From AP-15 sp963777435 (GTDB taxonomy: Bacteria > Pseudomonadota > Alphaproteobacteria > ATCC43930 > CGMCC-115725): a stretch of 64,000 bases of DNA. The translations under genes and the position numbers were made by a program. The stretch spans positions 744,001-808,000 of the forward strand of contig CAVZQT010000002.1 in assembly GCA_963777435.1 (NCBI GenBank). The letters are read 5' to 3'. This document shows positions 8,930-19,138 of the stretch, piece by piece (position 1 is the stretch's first letter; every line of letters begins with the position of its first letter). The notes below the pieces were generated by a model. It was not told the origin of the DNA, made no database searches, and worked only from the letters and a program-made list of their open reading frames with translations.

Positions 8930-9610
8930 TCAGCCGACACTTCCTAATGCGGAGAGCGCCTCGAATAGCCGTCGCCGGCGGGCGCGCTTCTCGCGCTCCA
9001 CTTCGGCAGACAGCACTTGAACCGGTGCGGGAATGATCGCTTCGCTCGAGCTATTGCTGAACTCGCCGGGTTCGATCAGCGCTTCGGGGTTCGACGGCAC
9101 CGTGACGAGTGAGAACTCGACGAGCTCTTGCTCGTGGAAATCGATGCCCGGCATCCAATCATCGGCGCCGCGGTCCTTGTCTTGCGTGAAATCCCACGCC
9201 AGCGGGCGAAAGCCGACCGATGTCGCCGAGATAAAGCCGTCGCGCGCCATCCGGTAGACCATGTCAGCGAGCTCGCTCGCCTTGCCGTAGCCGTCGGGGA
9301 GAAATTCCACTGCGCTAAACAGCCGGTTGTCATCGGCGCCGAAGTCGATTGCCTTGCCGATGGGCAGGTCTTCGGCGCGATGCGACCACAGCACGACCGG
9401 GTTTTTCGAATAATTGTCCAGGGCCCAGCCCTTCGGATTGATGCAGTCGAGATCGCGGTCGACCGCACCGGTTGAGATCGTGAATTGCAGCTTATTGTCG
9501 CCGAGCTTCTCGACCTTCTCGACCGACTGCTTCCGCACGCCGAAAACGGTGCTTTTTATGCGCGACCTATGCAGTGTCTTGAACTGTTGCGCCGACAACA
9601 GAGGGATCAT
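8930..9610 (-). CDS. HK97-type prohead maturation protease
   Basis: The serine protease that trims the capsid scaffold during maturation. The 226-residue protein has the family pattern: AVDRDLDCINPKGWALDNY near the N-terminus, the catalytic His in VVLWSHRAED and the catalytic Ser in SATSVGFRPL, followed by ELVEFSLVTVPSNPEAL. It lies between portal and capsid, the standard order. The start overlaps the portal stop by four bases. A gap of 59 bases separates it from the capsid ATG. Confidence 0.9.
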   Translation of the reverse strand: MIPLLSAQQFKTLHRSRIKSTVFGVRKQSVEKVEKLGDNKLQFTISTGAVDRDLDCINPKGWALDNYSKNPVVLWSHRAEDLPIGKAIDFGADDNRLFSAVEFLPDGYGKASELADMVYRMARDGFISATSVGFRPLAWDFTQDKDRGADDWMPGIDFHEQELVEFSLVTVPSNPEALIEPGEFSNSSSEAIIPAPVQVLSAEVEREKRARRRRLFEALSALGSVG

Positions 9611-10932
9611 GCGGCCTCGCTCTCGCTCTCTTTGTCGCTGTTGTCGCTGTCGCTGATCGCAGGCATACCGCCACCCAGCGGGTCGCCGGTGTTTAAGGGC
9701 ACGCGGTATTCATCACCGCCCGGGATCGGGTTGAGGTTCTCTTGCGCGCGGACCTCGTTGCGGCTGAGAAATCCGTTTAAGAGGCCGATCTGATAGGATT
9801 GGTAGCGTCGCACCGTGTCGCCGCGCAGCATGCCGGTAACATCGAAGTAGTCCGCGTAGAGGGCGCGCTCATCATCGAACAGCAGCAGATCGTCCATCAG
9901 GCCTTCGAGCTGCAAGGTGTGAGGGCCGAGGCAGTCGTCGATATAGCCTTGCTGTTGTTGCTCGAGGTTGTTGAAGGTGGCGCGGCCGTAGTCGGCGAGC
10001 TTGTGCGGCGGCACACGGTAGAGTCGGCAGATATCGAGCACCTGAAACTGCCGTGTCTGCAGGAATTGCGCGTCCTCATTGGTCAGCGCGATCTTGTCGA
10101 ACGTCATGCCTTCCTCGAGCACCGCGATCTTGTGTGCGTTCTGCACACCCGAATGCGTGTTGCGCCAACTCTCGGCGAGATTGTCGCTGGCTTCTTTCGA
10201 CAGCCGGCCGGGATGCTTCAGCACACCCGAGACCTGGCCGCCCTGGCGGAATAGCACTGCACCGTGCTGCTGCGCGGCGAGAGCCAGGCCGATGACATCT
10301 TGCGCGCAGGCGATTGGGCTGAGCCCAAGGTAGCCGTCGACGCTCATGTTTTTCATGTGAATGATGTCGTCGGGCGGGATCCACACGCCGATCCCAATCT
10401 GCCGCGCGTTGACCAGGTACCACGGCGTGCCATCGCTCGGACTGAGCCGGATCGTCACCCGGTCAGGGGTCACCGGGATCAACTCGACCGGCGAGCCATC
10501 GGGCCCGCGCTCAATCACGACGTAGGCGTTGCCGCGCAGGCAGTAGCTGGTCAGCACATACGACCAGAACTGGAATGAGGTCATCCACCGGTTCGGCCGG
10601 CGAAACAGCCGATTGAGCGGATGCGTCTCGTCGACCACCCACCCGCCTTTGATCAGCTTGCGCCGGATGTAAACCGGCAGGCAGGCGATATCCTCGGCGA
10701 TGCATTTAACGCAGCCATAGACGGCCGCACTCTGCAATGCCGTGAACGGGGTAACCGCAACGCCGGTGTTCGACGCATAGCCGCCGAGCGCCGCGTAGAG
10801 CAGCGGCTGCGGGAAGGCCATTGAATTGAGCGAACCGACCATGTCGCCGGGCTGCTTGCGCTCGAGCGCTGGCTCGATCTTCGCCGGCATCGCTGCAGAG
10901 GGCTCCCCGACGAGCCAACCCCAAAAGCTCAT
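9607..10932 (-). CDS. HK97-type portal protein
   Basis: The dodecameric channel through which DNA enters and leaves the head. The 441-residue protein shows the portal signatures: TPFTALQSAAVYGCVKCIAE, HPLNRLFRRPNRWMTSFQFW, LRGNAYVVIERGPDGSP and IHMKNMSVDGYLGLSPIA, and later LDICRLYRVPPHKLADYGRA. It starts with ATG overlapping the terminase stop (ATGA). The length is typical. Confidence 0.92.
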   Translation of the reverse strand: MSFWGWLVGEPSAAMPAKIEPALERKQPGDMVGSLNSMAFPQPLLYAALGGYASNTGVAVTPFTALQSAAVYGCVKCIAEDIACLPVYIRRKLIKGGWVVDETHPLNRLFRRPNRWMTSFQFWSYVLTSYCLRGNAYVVIERGPDGSPVELIPVTPDRVTIRLSPSDGTPWYLVNARQIGIGVWIPPDDIIHMKNMSVDGYLGLSPIACAQDVIGLALAAQQHGAVLFRQGGQVSGVLKHPGRLSKEASDNLAESWRNTHSGVQNAHKIAVLEEGMTFDKIALTNEDAQFLQTRQFQVLDICRLYRVPPHKLADYGRATFNNLEQQQQGYIDDCLGPHTLQLEGLMDDLLLFDDERALYADYFDVTGMLRGDTVRRYQSYQIGLLNGFLSRNEVRAQENLNPIPGGDEYRVPLNTGDPLGGGMPAISDSDNSDKESESEAA

Positions 10933-12608
10933 CCCAGCGTCAACAGTCCGCGCGTGTTATAGATGCTGGGTCCGGGGGCGGTCATTGTGCGCGCGACTGC
11001 CATGATTACAGCAACCGCGGCATCGATCTTGTTCTCTGGTCGTGCCTTGCGCGGGTAGATATTGCCGCGCGCATCCTCGTGCCCCACGACGTTGCCGATG
11101 CACCAGGTCAGGGGTCCGTTGCCGTCATGCTCGAGCCGGTGCGCGCGCATCGCGGCGTCGAGCTCTTTGGTCGGCTCGCTGAAATTCGCCACCGAGGATC
11201 TGAACTCGACCATCGGCACACCTTGCGCGGAGAGCCGTTGCGCTAATTGCGTCGCTGCCCACGGGTCATAAGCGACACTCTCGACCTTGAAGTCCCGGCA
11301 GATGCGCAGAAGCTCGTCTTCGATCCAGCTGAAATCGGTCTCTTCGCCGGGTGTGACGATCAGATCCCCGTCTGCCGCCCATCCGGGATAGGAGGCATTT
11401 CGTGCCTCGAGCACGGCTGCTTCATTGCAAAAGCATTTCGAAAACACGGCGTAGCCATCGTCTTGCTGAAAGACGATCGCCAAGGCCGCGAGGTCGGTCT
11501 TGCTCGCCAGGTCGAGGCCGACATGGCACGGGCGATATTGAAAATCGGCGAGGCTGAGCTCGCGGTTGATGCACCCGTTCCACGCGCGCAATGAGAAGAG
11601 CGCTTCGTCGGCTCCAATCCAGATATTTAAGTGTCGGGTGCGGGCGGCCGCTTCCTGGCTCGGGTTGTTGCGCGCTTGGCGCATGATCGCCCGGACCGCA
11701 TCGGGCTGAACACTCTGGCCCCAGCCTGGATTGGCTTTTATCCAGGTTTCTTCGGCCCACGGGTCATCGTTCTCGTCGATTGAGTAGATGATGGCGAAAA
11801 GCCGATCATCGCTCTGAGCTTTCTGCAAAACCCGCAGTGAGTAGTCCCAGATCTGCTTGCCAATGCCGGCCGTGTTGCCGGTTGCGGTACTGATCGATAG
11901 TAGAAGCGGTTGCTTCCTTTTGCCCATGGCGGTGAGAAGCGCATCATAAACCTCGCTTGTTCGGTGCGACGCGATTTCGTCGCACACCGCCACTGCCACA
12001 TTCAGCCCGTCGAGTGATTTGGCGTCGGATGAGATCGGCACGAATTTCGAGGCGCTGGCCTCTTGGAAGATGGCGTTCGACAGGACGCCGACACCCCAGC
12101 GATCACGCATCTCCGGCGATCGCCGCACCATGTTCTGAGCGACATCGAATAAGAGGCGCGCCTGGTCGCGGGTGACCGCACCGGTGTAGCCCTCGGCGCC
12201 GCCTTCGCCTTCGCCAAAGGTCAGATAAAGGCCGAGCGGTGCTGCGACCGTGGTCTTGCCGTTGCCTTTGGGCACGAACACGACTGCTTGCCTGAAGCGC
12301 CGGGTATTCGTGCCGCACTCGACAAAGCCGAAGATGTTCGCAAAGACAAACTTCTGCCAATCCATGAGCCGCAGCCGTTTGCCGGCTTCGGGCCCTTTGA
12401 TATTCGGCATCTGGCTCGCGAACAGCATCGCTCGGGTCGCGAGTTCGGGCTTAAATTCCCAGCGGCTATCGTGACGAGCTTCCTCGAGGTCGCTCAAAAA
12501 TCGCTGTGCTGCAAAACGCGCGTGGAAACTTGCAGCAGCAGGCTGCATCGCGAGTTTGTCGGCGTAGGCGATTGCGTCGTCAATGAAACGGCGCGGGTCG
12601 TCACTCAC
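10929..12608 (-). CDS. Large terminase subunit (HK97 type)
   Basis: The ATPase and nuclease that packages DNA. The 559-residue protein has a Walker A-like VFVPKGNGKTT near residue 115, a Walker B region VAVAVCDEIASH and coupling motif around LLSISTATGN, then the RNase H-like nuclease domain with HVGLDLASKTDL and a C-terminal ENKIDAAVAVIMAV. The start is GTG (12608) and overlaps the small-subunit stop as GTGA. No frame damage is seen. Confidence 0.93.
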   Translation of the reverse strand: MSDDPRRFIDDAIAYADKLAMQPAAASFHARFAAQRFLSDLEEARHDSRWEFKPELATRAMLFASQMPNIKGPEAGKRLRLMDWQKFVFANIFGFVECGTNTRRFRQAVVFVPKGNGKTTVAAPLGLYLTFGEGEGGAEGYTGAVTRDQARLLFDVAQNMVRRSPEMRDRWGVGVLSNAIFQEASASKFVPISSDAKSLDGLNVAVAVCDEIASHRTSEVYDALLTAMGKRKQPLLLSISTATGNTAGIGKQIWDYSLRVLQKAQSDDRLFAIIYSIDENDDPWAEETWIKANPGWGQSVQPDAVRAIMRQARNNPSQEAAARTRHLNIWIGADEALFSLRAWNGCINRELSLADFQYRPCHVGLDLASKTDLAALAIVFQQDDGYAVFSKCFCNEAAVLEARNASYPGWAADGDLIVTPGEETDFSWIEDELLRICRDFKVESVAYDPWAATQLAQRLSAQGVPMVEFRSSVANFSEPTKELDAAMRAHRLEHDGNGPLTWCIGNVVGHEDARGNIYPRKARPENKIDAAVAVIMAVARTMTAPGPSIYNTRGLLTLG

Positions 12609-13084
12609 TCAGGCTTGCCGCCTTGCACCAAGCGAAGTTCGCCCCACGGATCATCTTCATCGTTCTCGGCCGCGGAGGGCAGTTCGACATGCAGCCGTGG
12701 TCGCGATGCTGGTGAGAACCCGAGTTCACTGGCAAGTCGCACCAACAACACTGTGGTCTTATCCACGATGCGATGCAGCGGTGACTTTGCCCAGATAGCA
12801 CCGTGCTGTTCGGCATCAAGCAATCTTTGCGCTTCGTTGTGACGTGACTTGGTGGTCACCCACAACAACAGCACGTCGCGATCGATCTTCTTCAACACGT
12901 GCTTTGGTGCATGGAGTAGCGCATAGCGCCAGATCGCACGCTGTTCAGGTGTCAGCCGTGAGGGTGTGATCCGCAAATCGCCTTCGACAACGGGCTCACT
13001 TTGGCGGTCGCGACCATGCTTGGTCGGGTTGTATGTGCCCTCGAGCTTGTGCAGTGCTGTCGGCTTCGGTCGACGGCCAGGCAT
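12605..13084 (-). CDS. Small terminase subunit, P27 family
   Basis: The DNA-recognition subunit of the packaging motor. It begins MPGRRPKPTALHKLEGTYNP, the standard P27-family opening, and continues with helices around LTPEQRAIWRYALLHAPKHV and the SPLHRIVDKTTVLLVRLASE segment. The C-terminus is acidic. It is translationally coupled to the large subunit. Confidence 0.9.
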   Translation of the reverse strand: MPGRRPKPTALHKLEGTYNPTKHGRDRQSEPVVEGDLRITPSRLTPEQRAIWRYALLHAPKHVLKKIDRDVLLLWVTTKSRHNEAQRLLDAEQHGAIWAKSPLHRIVDKTTVLLVRLASELGFSPASRPRLHVELPSAAENDEDDPWGELRLVQGGKPE

Positions 13085-13175
13085 CACTCAGGCACTGGGT
13101 AAGGGGGTCGAAAACTTTTTCTGATCATCGCTGTAGATCGCGTTCCAACCGATTTTTTACGGCTCCAAAATCAAA

Positions 13176-13511
13176 TTACCGCAGCGGATTGCCAAAGCCG
13201 CCGTCGCGCGCAGCGGTTTTTCGGTCATGACAGGCTTTGGTCATGGCCTGCAGGTTTTCCCAATCGTAGAGCAGCACCGGATCTCCATTGTGTGGTTTGC
13301 GGTGGTCGACGACGGCTGCGGGGTAGCCGCAGCCGTCGTCATTGTTGGCGTCGCACTCGCACAGCGGATGCAGCGACAGGTACGCCAGGCGCAGCCGCTG
13401 CCAGCGGCGACCATAAATTCGCGACGGTGAAGGACGCGCGGCCTCGTACGCGGCGCGGCGTTCGGCCGCCGTCAGCATCACCGCGCGGTGCACGGGTCTT
13501 CGAGATGGCAT
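13176..13511 (-). CDS. HNH endonuclease
   Basis: A 111-residue HNH nuclease of the type that assists terminase at cos sites in many HK97-like phages. It contains YLSLHPLCECDAN, the His-containing strand VVDHRKPHNGDP, and ENLQAMTKACHDRKTA, which gives the H-N-H set. The Cys residues near DDGCGYP could bind zinc with ECD. It is the first gene of the late operon, 92 bases before the small terminase. Confidence 0.85.
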   Translation of the reverse strand: MPSRRPVHRAVMLTAAERRAAYEAARPSPSRIYGRRWQRLRLAYLSLHPLCECDANNDDGCGYPAAVVDHRKPHNGDPVLLYDWENLQAMTKACHDRKTAARDGGFGNPLR

Positions 13512-13822
13512 GTAAGGGGATCGGGCAGAGGAAGAGATCTGCTCATTACATTAATCGATAAGATCTTCGGGAATTTCGCGCAAGAGGATTTCTGGCAGCC
13601 ACAAAAGTACAGAGAGCTCCCAGGCGCGGATATCCTCTATGGTCCCCCGTGAGGCTTAGTTAGCAATCCGTATCTGTACGCCTTTCTCCCCTTTTCGGGG
13701 CTCAGGCGATCCACTTTTCGCGAGCGCTGGAGGATAGCGGACGATTGGCGATCGTAAATTCGGCGCACCAGGTACCGCTCGCCGCGGGAAGCTCCCGATC
13801 GGCTTTAAGTATCCAACCGCCT
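13512..13822. other. Non-coding stretch upstream of the late operon
   Basis: About 310 bases without a convincing gene, between the methyltransferase end and the HNH start. It is the natural place for the late promoter. I see an AT-rich patch near 13545-13575 and a short hairpin-like CCCCTTTTCGGGG near 13690, but no clear consensus promoter. Confidence 0.4.
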
Positions 13823-14563
13823 TCAAGCCAAGGGGGCCGCTTCAGTGATTGCTTTTACGAGTGACAGAGTTTTGCCTTTAGGTTTCTTCTGTAATATAAA
13901 TATTATATTTGATACAAATCCTGCTAGGTACACGCCATAAACTCGATAATCGTCCAAAAAGCCGATGTTTTTTGCCATGCGGCGCACTTGATGCCTTGAT
14001 AAAAGATTTAGATTTTCCTCGGAAGCAAAAAATTCCTTGCCGATTATAACGAGGATGCGGCGGAATATTTTTGGGGGCAACCAGTGGACGACCGGAAGAA
14101 CGGTGTGAAATTCGACCGGATACCAGCGGTTCGGTGTGGTCAGAAAAACGCCCTTCCGCGCAACGCGCCTCGCCTCCGCGATGAATGCCATTTGCTGAAA
14201 AGCGTTTCCGACATGCTCCAGTACAGCGCTTGAATGAACATAATCGAACGAGCCATCGGCGAAAGGGAGAGAGCGCCCATCTCCTTTGACGTATCGTACA
14301 CCCGGATAGGCATGTTGCAAGAACGCGGCGCCTTCATCGATACCAACCGCCGTGATTTTAGATTTGTGCAAGTACCATGCCTCTAGATAATTCGAATGGT
14401 CGTGAGACCGGTCACTTGTAGCTCCCACATCAAGGATTGTGTCCGATGCGGTGATGCCGAGGGCTAGAAACGCTCTAAACATCTTGCCGCGTTGGTAGCC
14501 CGCAACTCTCATTGCCAACGAGCCGGGGGCCGCGACGTTATACATTGAGCGGTTGACGTACAT
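13823..14563 (-). CDS. Class I SAM-dependent methyltransferase (type 11)
   Basis: The 246-residue protein has motif I ILDVGATSDRS, a D/E residue after strand 2 (AVGIDEGA), motif DGRSLPFADGSFDYVHSSAV and LEHVGNAFQQMAFIAEARRV, all standard for small-molecule or sugar methyltransferases. The substrate is unknown. It is in the same direction as the two glycosyltransferase-like genes upstream, with lower GC than the capsid genes. This suggests the three form one acquired surface-sugar cassette in the prophage. Confidence 0.8.
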   Translation of the reverse strand: MYVNRSMYNVAAPGSLAMRVAGYQRGKMFRAFLALGITASDTILDVGATSDRSHDHSNYLEAWYLHKSKITAVGIDEGAAFLQHAYPGVRYVKGDGRSLPFADGSFDYVHSSAVLEHVGNAFQQMAFIAEARRVARKGVFLTTPNRWYPVEFHTVLPVVHWLPPKIFRRILVIIGKEFFASEENLNLLSRHQVRRMAKNIGFLDDYRVYGVYLAGFVSNIIFILQKKPKGKTLSLVKAITEAAPLA

Positions 14564-14845
14564 AGCGAAGCCTACCGTGCACCACGTTACCAGGGCTCTT
14601 CCATAATGTTACGTTCAAAAACCTCGATGTTGAAACCGCTTTTCGTCCGCAGATCTAGGGCGAGCACGACAGCCTGCGCGAGGAGAATGCTCGCTCGACA
14701 GCCTGTCTCGACCCCTTGACCCTCGAACTTCGGGTCGTACAATGGTTGCGGCTCGGCGGGACGGGGAGCTACTCAGCGTGATTGAACAGTTCGCCCAACT
14801 CGGATAAATGCGGATTTCGCCGTTAATTACCAACTCGGAGATCGG

Positions 14846-16032
14846 CTAACTCCGGAGGGTTGCACGGTATTCAAGAATATAGAGCAAGAAAGATCCGTAA
14901 ACGATTTGGGTCCCGAGCACCAACGTGGCGCTGCTAACGATGACCAGCCGAAACGCGCCTCCCCCGACCAGCTGCCCAAACCCCATTTCTGACCATTCGC
15001 CTATGGCCGCCAAGAATGCAATAAGTCCCAGCAGCATTAGCGCGGCGCCCAATGCTAGTCCGCGCTCGAGCGGCATCCCTCGTCTGAGTTTCTCAAAGGC
15101 GGGGTCGCGCAGTAGAAACCCGCGCTGAATGGCGATCACCTTGGCGAATGCCCAAAACAGCATGGCCTCGAACCCGATATTTATCGCGGCGGCCGTCAGC
15201 ACCATCGTGTGCTCGGCGAGGATAAGGTTGCCGATCGCCACATCACCAATGAACAGCGCCACGGTTCCGACCACGCCAAGTAAAAAAATTGCCGCGCCCG
15301 GATAGAGGAACATGCCACGCGGACTGAGCAGCAGAAATAACCGAAGGCTGCGCCAACCATCGCGCCAGCTGCGCAGGTGAGGGGGACGATCCCGGCCATC
15401 GACGGAGAGCTGGGTCGGTACCTCGGTGATCCGCAGGTGGTGGATGGATGCCTTGACGATCATTTCCAGAGCGAATTCCATTCCGGTCGCATCTAGCTCA
15501 AGCGAAATGACCGCATCGCGGCGGAAGCCTCGCAACCCGCAATAGAAATCCCGGCTCGGGCTTCTGTACAGCGTGCGCCCGATGAGCGTTAGGGCTGGAT
15601 TACCGAAGAACTTGTGCAGCGGTGGCATGGCTCCGGGAGCGATTCCTCCAGGAAGCGGTTCCCGACACCAGATTATACCCGAGCCGGAGCTTTTCGAGGA
15701 ATGGCTGCAAGCTGGAGAAATTGTAGCTGTCGTCCGAGTTGCCCATGATCACGAACTTGCCGTTTGGCAGTTCCTTCCGCCCGTAATGCATTTCCGTACC
15801 CCCTCGCAGCGACCTCCACCACACGCGCGCCGAGATTGACGGCAATTTCTCGCGAGCCATCGGTGCTGCCGTTGTCGGCAACGATCACCTCGCCCTTGAT
15901 ATTGTGCAGCCCAAGATAGGCGAGAGCCTTTGCTACGCACGTGCTCACGGTGCGTGCCTCGTTGAGGCACGGCATCACAATAGACAACTCTAATTCGAAG
16001 TTATCGGCTAGAGTAGCGTCCGCTTCGAGCAT
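14846..16032 (-). pseudogene. GT2 family (DPM1/GtrB-like) glycosyltransferase with C-terminal membrane domain, frameshifted
   Basis: It likely transfers a sugar from a nucleotide donor to polyprenyl phosphate. The first frame (16032 to about 15790) has ELSIVMPCLNEARTV and VIVADNGSTDGSREIA, the GT2 nucleotide-binding and Asp motifs. The second (about 15800-15650) has GKFVIMGNSDDSYNFSSLQP with the DxD-like site. The third (15628-14846) has DFYCGLRGFRRDAV, TGMEFALEMIVKA and PPHLRSWRDGWRSL, then four hydrophobic segments. The order and spacing fit one protein of about 395 residues, so two or more indels break the frame. About 280 bases separate it from the methyltransferase. Confidence 0.82.
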
Positions 16033-16086
16033 TTCGGACTCCTAAGGCCGCTATAAATGCGATTTTCCGGGCAAATGACCTCTTGG

Positions 16087-17678
16087 TCAATTCGAAAATC
16101 TTTCGGCTAGGCTTGGGAATACTATCTTTAGCTGATCCCAATAAAATGCTAGCCAACCTTTCGTTACAATTTCATGCCCGCCCATGGCTTGATATTTGTA
16201 GTCTCCAAATGGTGAAATCTTATAAAGGAATAGCCATAGATGGGAAAAAAATATCCCGATTATGGCGGAGGTAATCAGGAGCGCTAAGAGGATGCTGCGC
16301 GAAGAGACGGAGAACGGAGAGGGTTTTACGCAGATTGCGTAAAATCCGAGATAGGCTGCGAATTCGAAGAAAGGATAGAACTCCATCGGTATCTGAACGC
16401 CATGTACGTGTAGGTGAGTATCAGGAAGGCCGGTATCGAAAGACCAATCATCAGTGCCGCCACTGCTTGAAGGTCGATAAGACGCTCGCGTCCTAGCTGT
16501 GGCAACCGTACCAGACCAATGCCCGCCAGAATCAATAATAATGGATCAGACAATAAGAAGCTACCTGGTGGTACCTCGACACCATCCAGCATTCGAATTC
16601 GAACTGGAGAATAATAATTGGCCATTCGCGCCCACGAAAGTCCATCCTGGAAGGAAATAATAGAGTATCCCGTACCAAAGTCGCTCTATATTAAACGCAC
16701 CGTATGTCACCTGGCGGACAATGCGGCGAGGGTCAGCCATGTAGAAGATGTTTCTTTGCATATCGGCAAACTGTAGCGGATTGCCCCAGCGTTGGTAATT
16801 TACGTAGCCGCAAAGCAGCGCGAACCCCACAAGGATAGCCACGCAGATCACTGCGCGTTCGCCTAAAGGGCGCCAGACCAAAGCAACAAGCGCTTCCGAA
16901 GCGGGCCGGCCACCGGCCAAGCAAGGACTAGCACCAGCAGTCCGGCGGCGACATAAAGCCCCAGCCCCGTCGACACTCGCGTTAGGAGCCCTAACCCAGC
17001 CAGGGTCGCCATAGCCGATACCAGTCCGGTCGAAAATTGCCGCTCTTTGATCAGGCCTCGCACCCCGCAATAGACAAACGCGGCGGCAATCGCACCCGAC
17101 CAAGCGACCACCTCCTGATAAACCGAGCTTTTTAGGAATTGGATCTGAGCGCCACTAAACAGCAAAGATACAACAAGGAGAGAAAAGCCGATCGCCCGCA
17201 GCCGGCTCTTGGGCAGGACTTCGTAGATCAACAAGACGCTGGCCAACTTGAAGGACAAGGCAACCGTCACTGCAAACGCACAAGCCAAGCGCGTGATGTC
17301 GAGGGATCCGAGAGCGTTGATGGCGATTAATGGCAATCGGGGAATGGCTATACCGATACCGAAATAGGCATAGGTCTTACCATTGCGAAGGAACCCGTCC
17401 TTCCCAATCGACGCGGGATCAACATCGAATTGTCCGTGCAGCAAATGCTCCAACATGCTATTTGGGGTCATTCCTCGCAACGAGGGTTGAAATAAAGCGA
17501 AACCTCCATCGCTAACAAGAGCGAGATAATAAACAAAAGCTATGGCAACCAAAATTATGTATAATAGGGTAGAAGTCTTATTGCTGGACTTAACCAAAAC
17601 TGATCTCCAAGGTGGGCAGCCGAACACACTCGGTGCACGCAAACTCAACAATGTAAAAAGTAAATTGCGCAGTTGCAC
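16087..17678 (-). pseudogene. Polytopic membrane glycosyltransferase-like protein, frameshifted
   Basis: Four successive open frames (17678-16863, then to about 16640, to about 16390, and to 16087) together encode one protein of about 525 residues with about ten hydrophobic helices. Examples are TLLYIILVAIAFVYYLALV, AVICVAILVGFALLCGYV, LLLILAGIGLVRL and FYPFFEFAAYLGFYAI. An early FLRNGKTYAYFGIG loop resembles the acceptor loop of GT-C-type membrane glycosyltransferases. With the adjacent GT2 gene it recalls phage gtr seroconversion pairs. At least three indels interrupt it. The GC content is clearly lower than in flanking phage genes. Confidence 0.72.
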
Positions 17679-17909
17679 TCTGTTTATTTTTTACATTACT
17701 GATGGTTACAATCAAATCCCCCTGTCTCTTATAATCCGATAACTGTCAGATCCCTGCGAGGATCGCGCCATTGCATGATTTTCTGCAATAACAGATCACG
17801 CCCGGCGCGGCAAGTCGCGATTTTAAGCGGGCGGTGGATGGCACTGCGACCGCGGATACCCGCCCCTTTACCTGGATCGAGTCATGCCTCCCCCTTGTCG
17901 CTTGCGGCG

Positions 17910-18368
17910 TTAGCCGCAGCGTGTGGCAAGCGCTTTGATCGATGTAATGACCCAGGCCCGCGCGGTCTTCGGGTCGACCCCAAAGCGGCGGCCGATCGCG
18001 GCCCAGGACAGCTCGTCGACGACGCAAGCCTGGATCAGCGCGCAGGCAACGATGCCGATCGCGCTTGTAATCTCGTCGAGCCAGGACCGGGCGTCGAGCC
18101 GCGCAACAAGCCGGTGGGTCGTCGGCGAAGCATCGTAGCGCTTGGCCCGCGCGCTCGACAGCACGCTACGGCTGGCCGCACTGCCGAGCGCGAGCTCGGC
18201 CATATCGCGAAAATCGGCGACGGCGTGCCATTCCGCGGCGGTGATCGCACCGGCGGCTGGGAGCCCGTCGAGTCCGGGTCAGCACGCGCCAGGCCGGGCG
18301 GAAATGGCGCTCGTCGATGCCGGCGCCTCGACCTGGTGGTGTTGTCTGTAATAGGGCGATGGGGCGGT
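17910..18368 (-). pseudogene. Phage HTH protein (sigma-region-4-like), interrupted near its N-terminus
   Basis: The 97-residue open part (18203-17910) ends in LSWAAIGRRFGVDPKTARAW, a helix-turn-helix like sigma factor region 4 or transposase-type HTH. Upstream the same frame runs GLPAAGAITAAEWHAVADFR but meets an in-frame TGA at 18279-18281. Reading the neighbouring frame up to that point (HFRPAWRVLTR) gives a smoother protein, so a one-base insertion near 18276 is more likely than a nonsense change. The gene ends the leftward early operon and may regulate late expression. That is inference. Confidence 0.6.
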
Positions 18369-18370
18369 CA

Positions 18371-18956
18371 TTACCCGGCGTCGACAAACAGCGGGCCGCA
18401 GCCGCGGCGTTGCGCCAGTTCGGGATAAAGCACGGCTTCGGCATAGACCCACAAGGCGAGCGCGTCGGCCTCGTCTTCGCTGACCCCGTGCCAGCCATAG
18501 ATGGCGCACATCTTTTGCGTCGCAGCTTTCTTGGCCGCCCGCGAGCCCCACGCGGCTGCGCCCGGTGAATTGGCGGCATACCACGTTCGACGCTTCCTCG
18601 CGGACTTCGATCGAGTACCGCCAGCCGAGCTCTTCGACGATGCCGCAGAGGGTGATCAGGCGACGCAGCACGTTTATATCTATCGGTGGCGCCCCGCCGC
18701 TTAGGGTGGAAATCAGCTGCCCGGTCGCGGTCCGCACGCGTGGCGGGGCGACCCTCGGCACGTAGGGTGACTCATAGATCAGCCAGCGCGGTTTTTTGAT
18801 TTCGCACTGCAGCTTGAGCCAGTCGCGAAACAGTGTGACGATTTCGCCGCCCTTCATGCCACGCTTGCCAGCACGGAAATGGCCATACTGCGGATGCTCG
18901 CCGGCGCTGCCGCAGGCCCAGCCGGTTGTAGTCGCGACATCGAGTGCCAGGATCAT
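18371..18956 (-). pseudogene. RuvC-like Holliday junction resolvase, frameshifted near the C-terminus
   Basis: The start ATG (18956) overlaps the previous stop. The N-terminus MILALDVATTTGWACG carries the first catalytic Asp, PRWLIYESPYVP the Glu, and the C-terminal part VSEDEADALALWVYAEAVL the last acidic pair. This is the complete RuvC/RNase H-like set of a phage resolvase. The last 60 or so residues are in a different frame from the first 125. The break lies near 18560-18590, and the C-terminal frame stops at 18371. Such enzymes clear branched DNA before packaging. Confidence 0.8.
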
Positions 18957-19138
18957 GTTGCCAGGCTGAACGCGGCGAAGCGTTCGAGGCTGTTGAGCAC
19001 GGCGCGCATGCGGTCGAGCTCGCGATCCGCCTCGGCCTGCTTCATCCGGCCGGCAGCGACCCATTTCGGGTAGTTGCGCTCGCGCATTGCGATCTCGCGT
19101 TTGATGCAGGCGATCTGCTCGGGGAGCGTCGCACTCAT
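18953..19138 (-). CDS. Small phage protein, helical
   Basis: A 61-residue helical protein (CIKREIAMRERNYPKWVAAG and EADRELDRMRAVLNSLER). Proteins with this YPKWV..G.M pattern are common next to early genes of alphaproteobacterial phages, but I know no assigned function. It overlaps both neighbours by four bases, so it is translated in a coupled series between gapR-like and resolvase genes. Confidence 0.7.
   Translation of the reverse strand: MSATLPEQIACIKREIAMRERNYPKWVAAGRMKQAEADRELDRMRAVLNSLERFAAFSLAT

Noticed and set aside
18279..18281. In-frame TGA in the HTH gene as a selenocysteine codon, given selC nearby
   Set aside because: No SECIS-like hairpin follows, the protein is not a redox enzyme, and reading the adjacent frame gives a better N-terminus, so an indel explains it.
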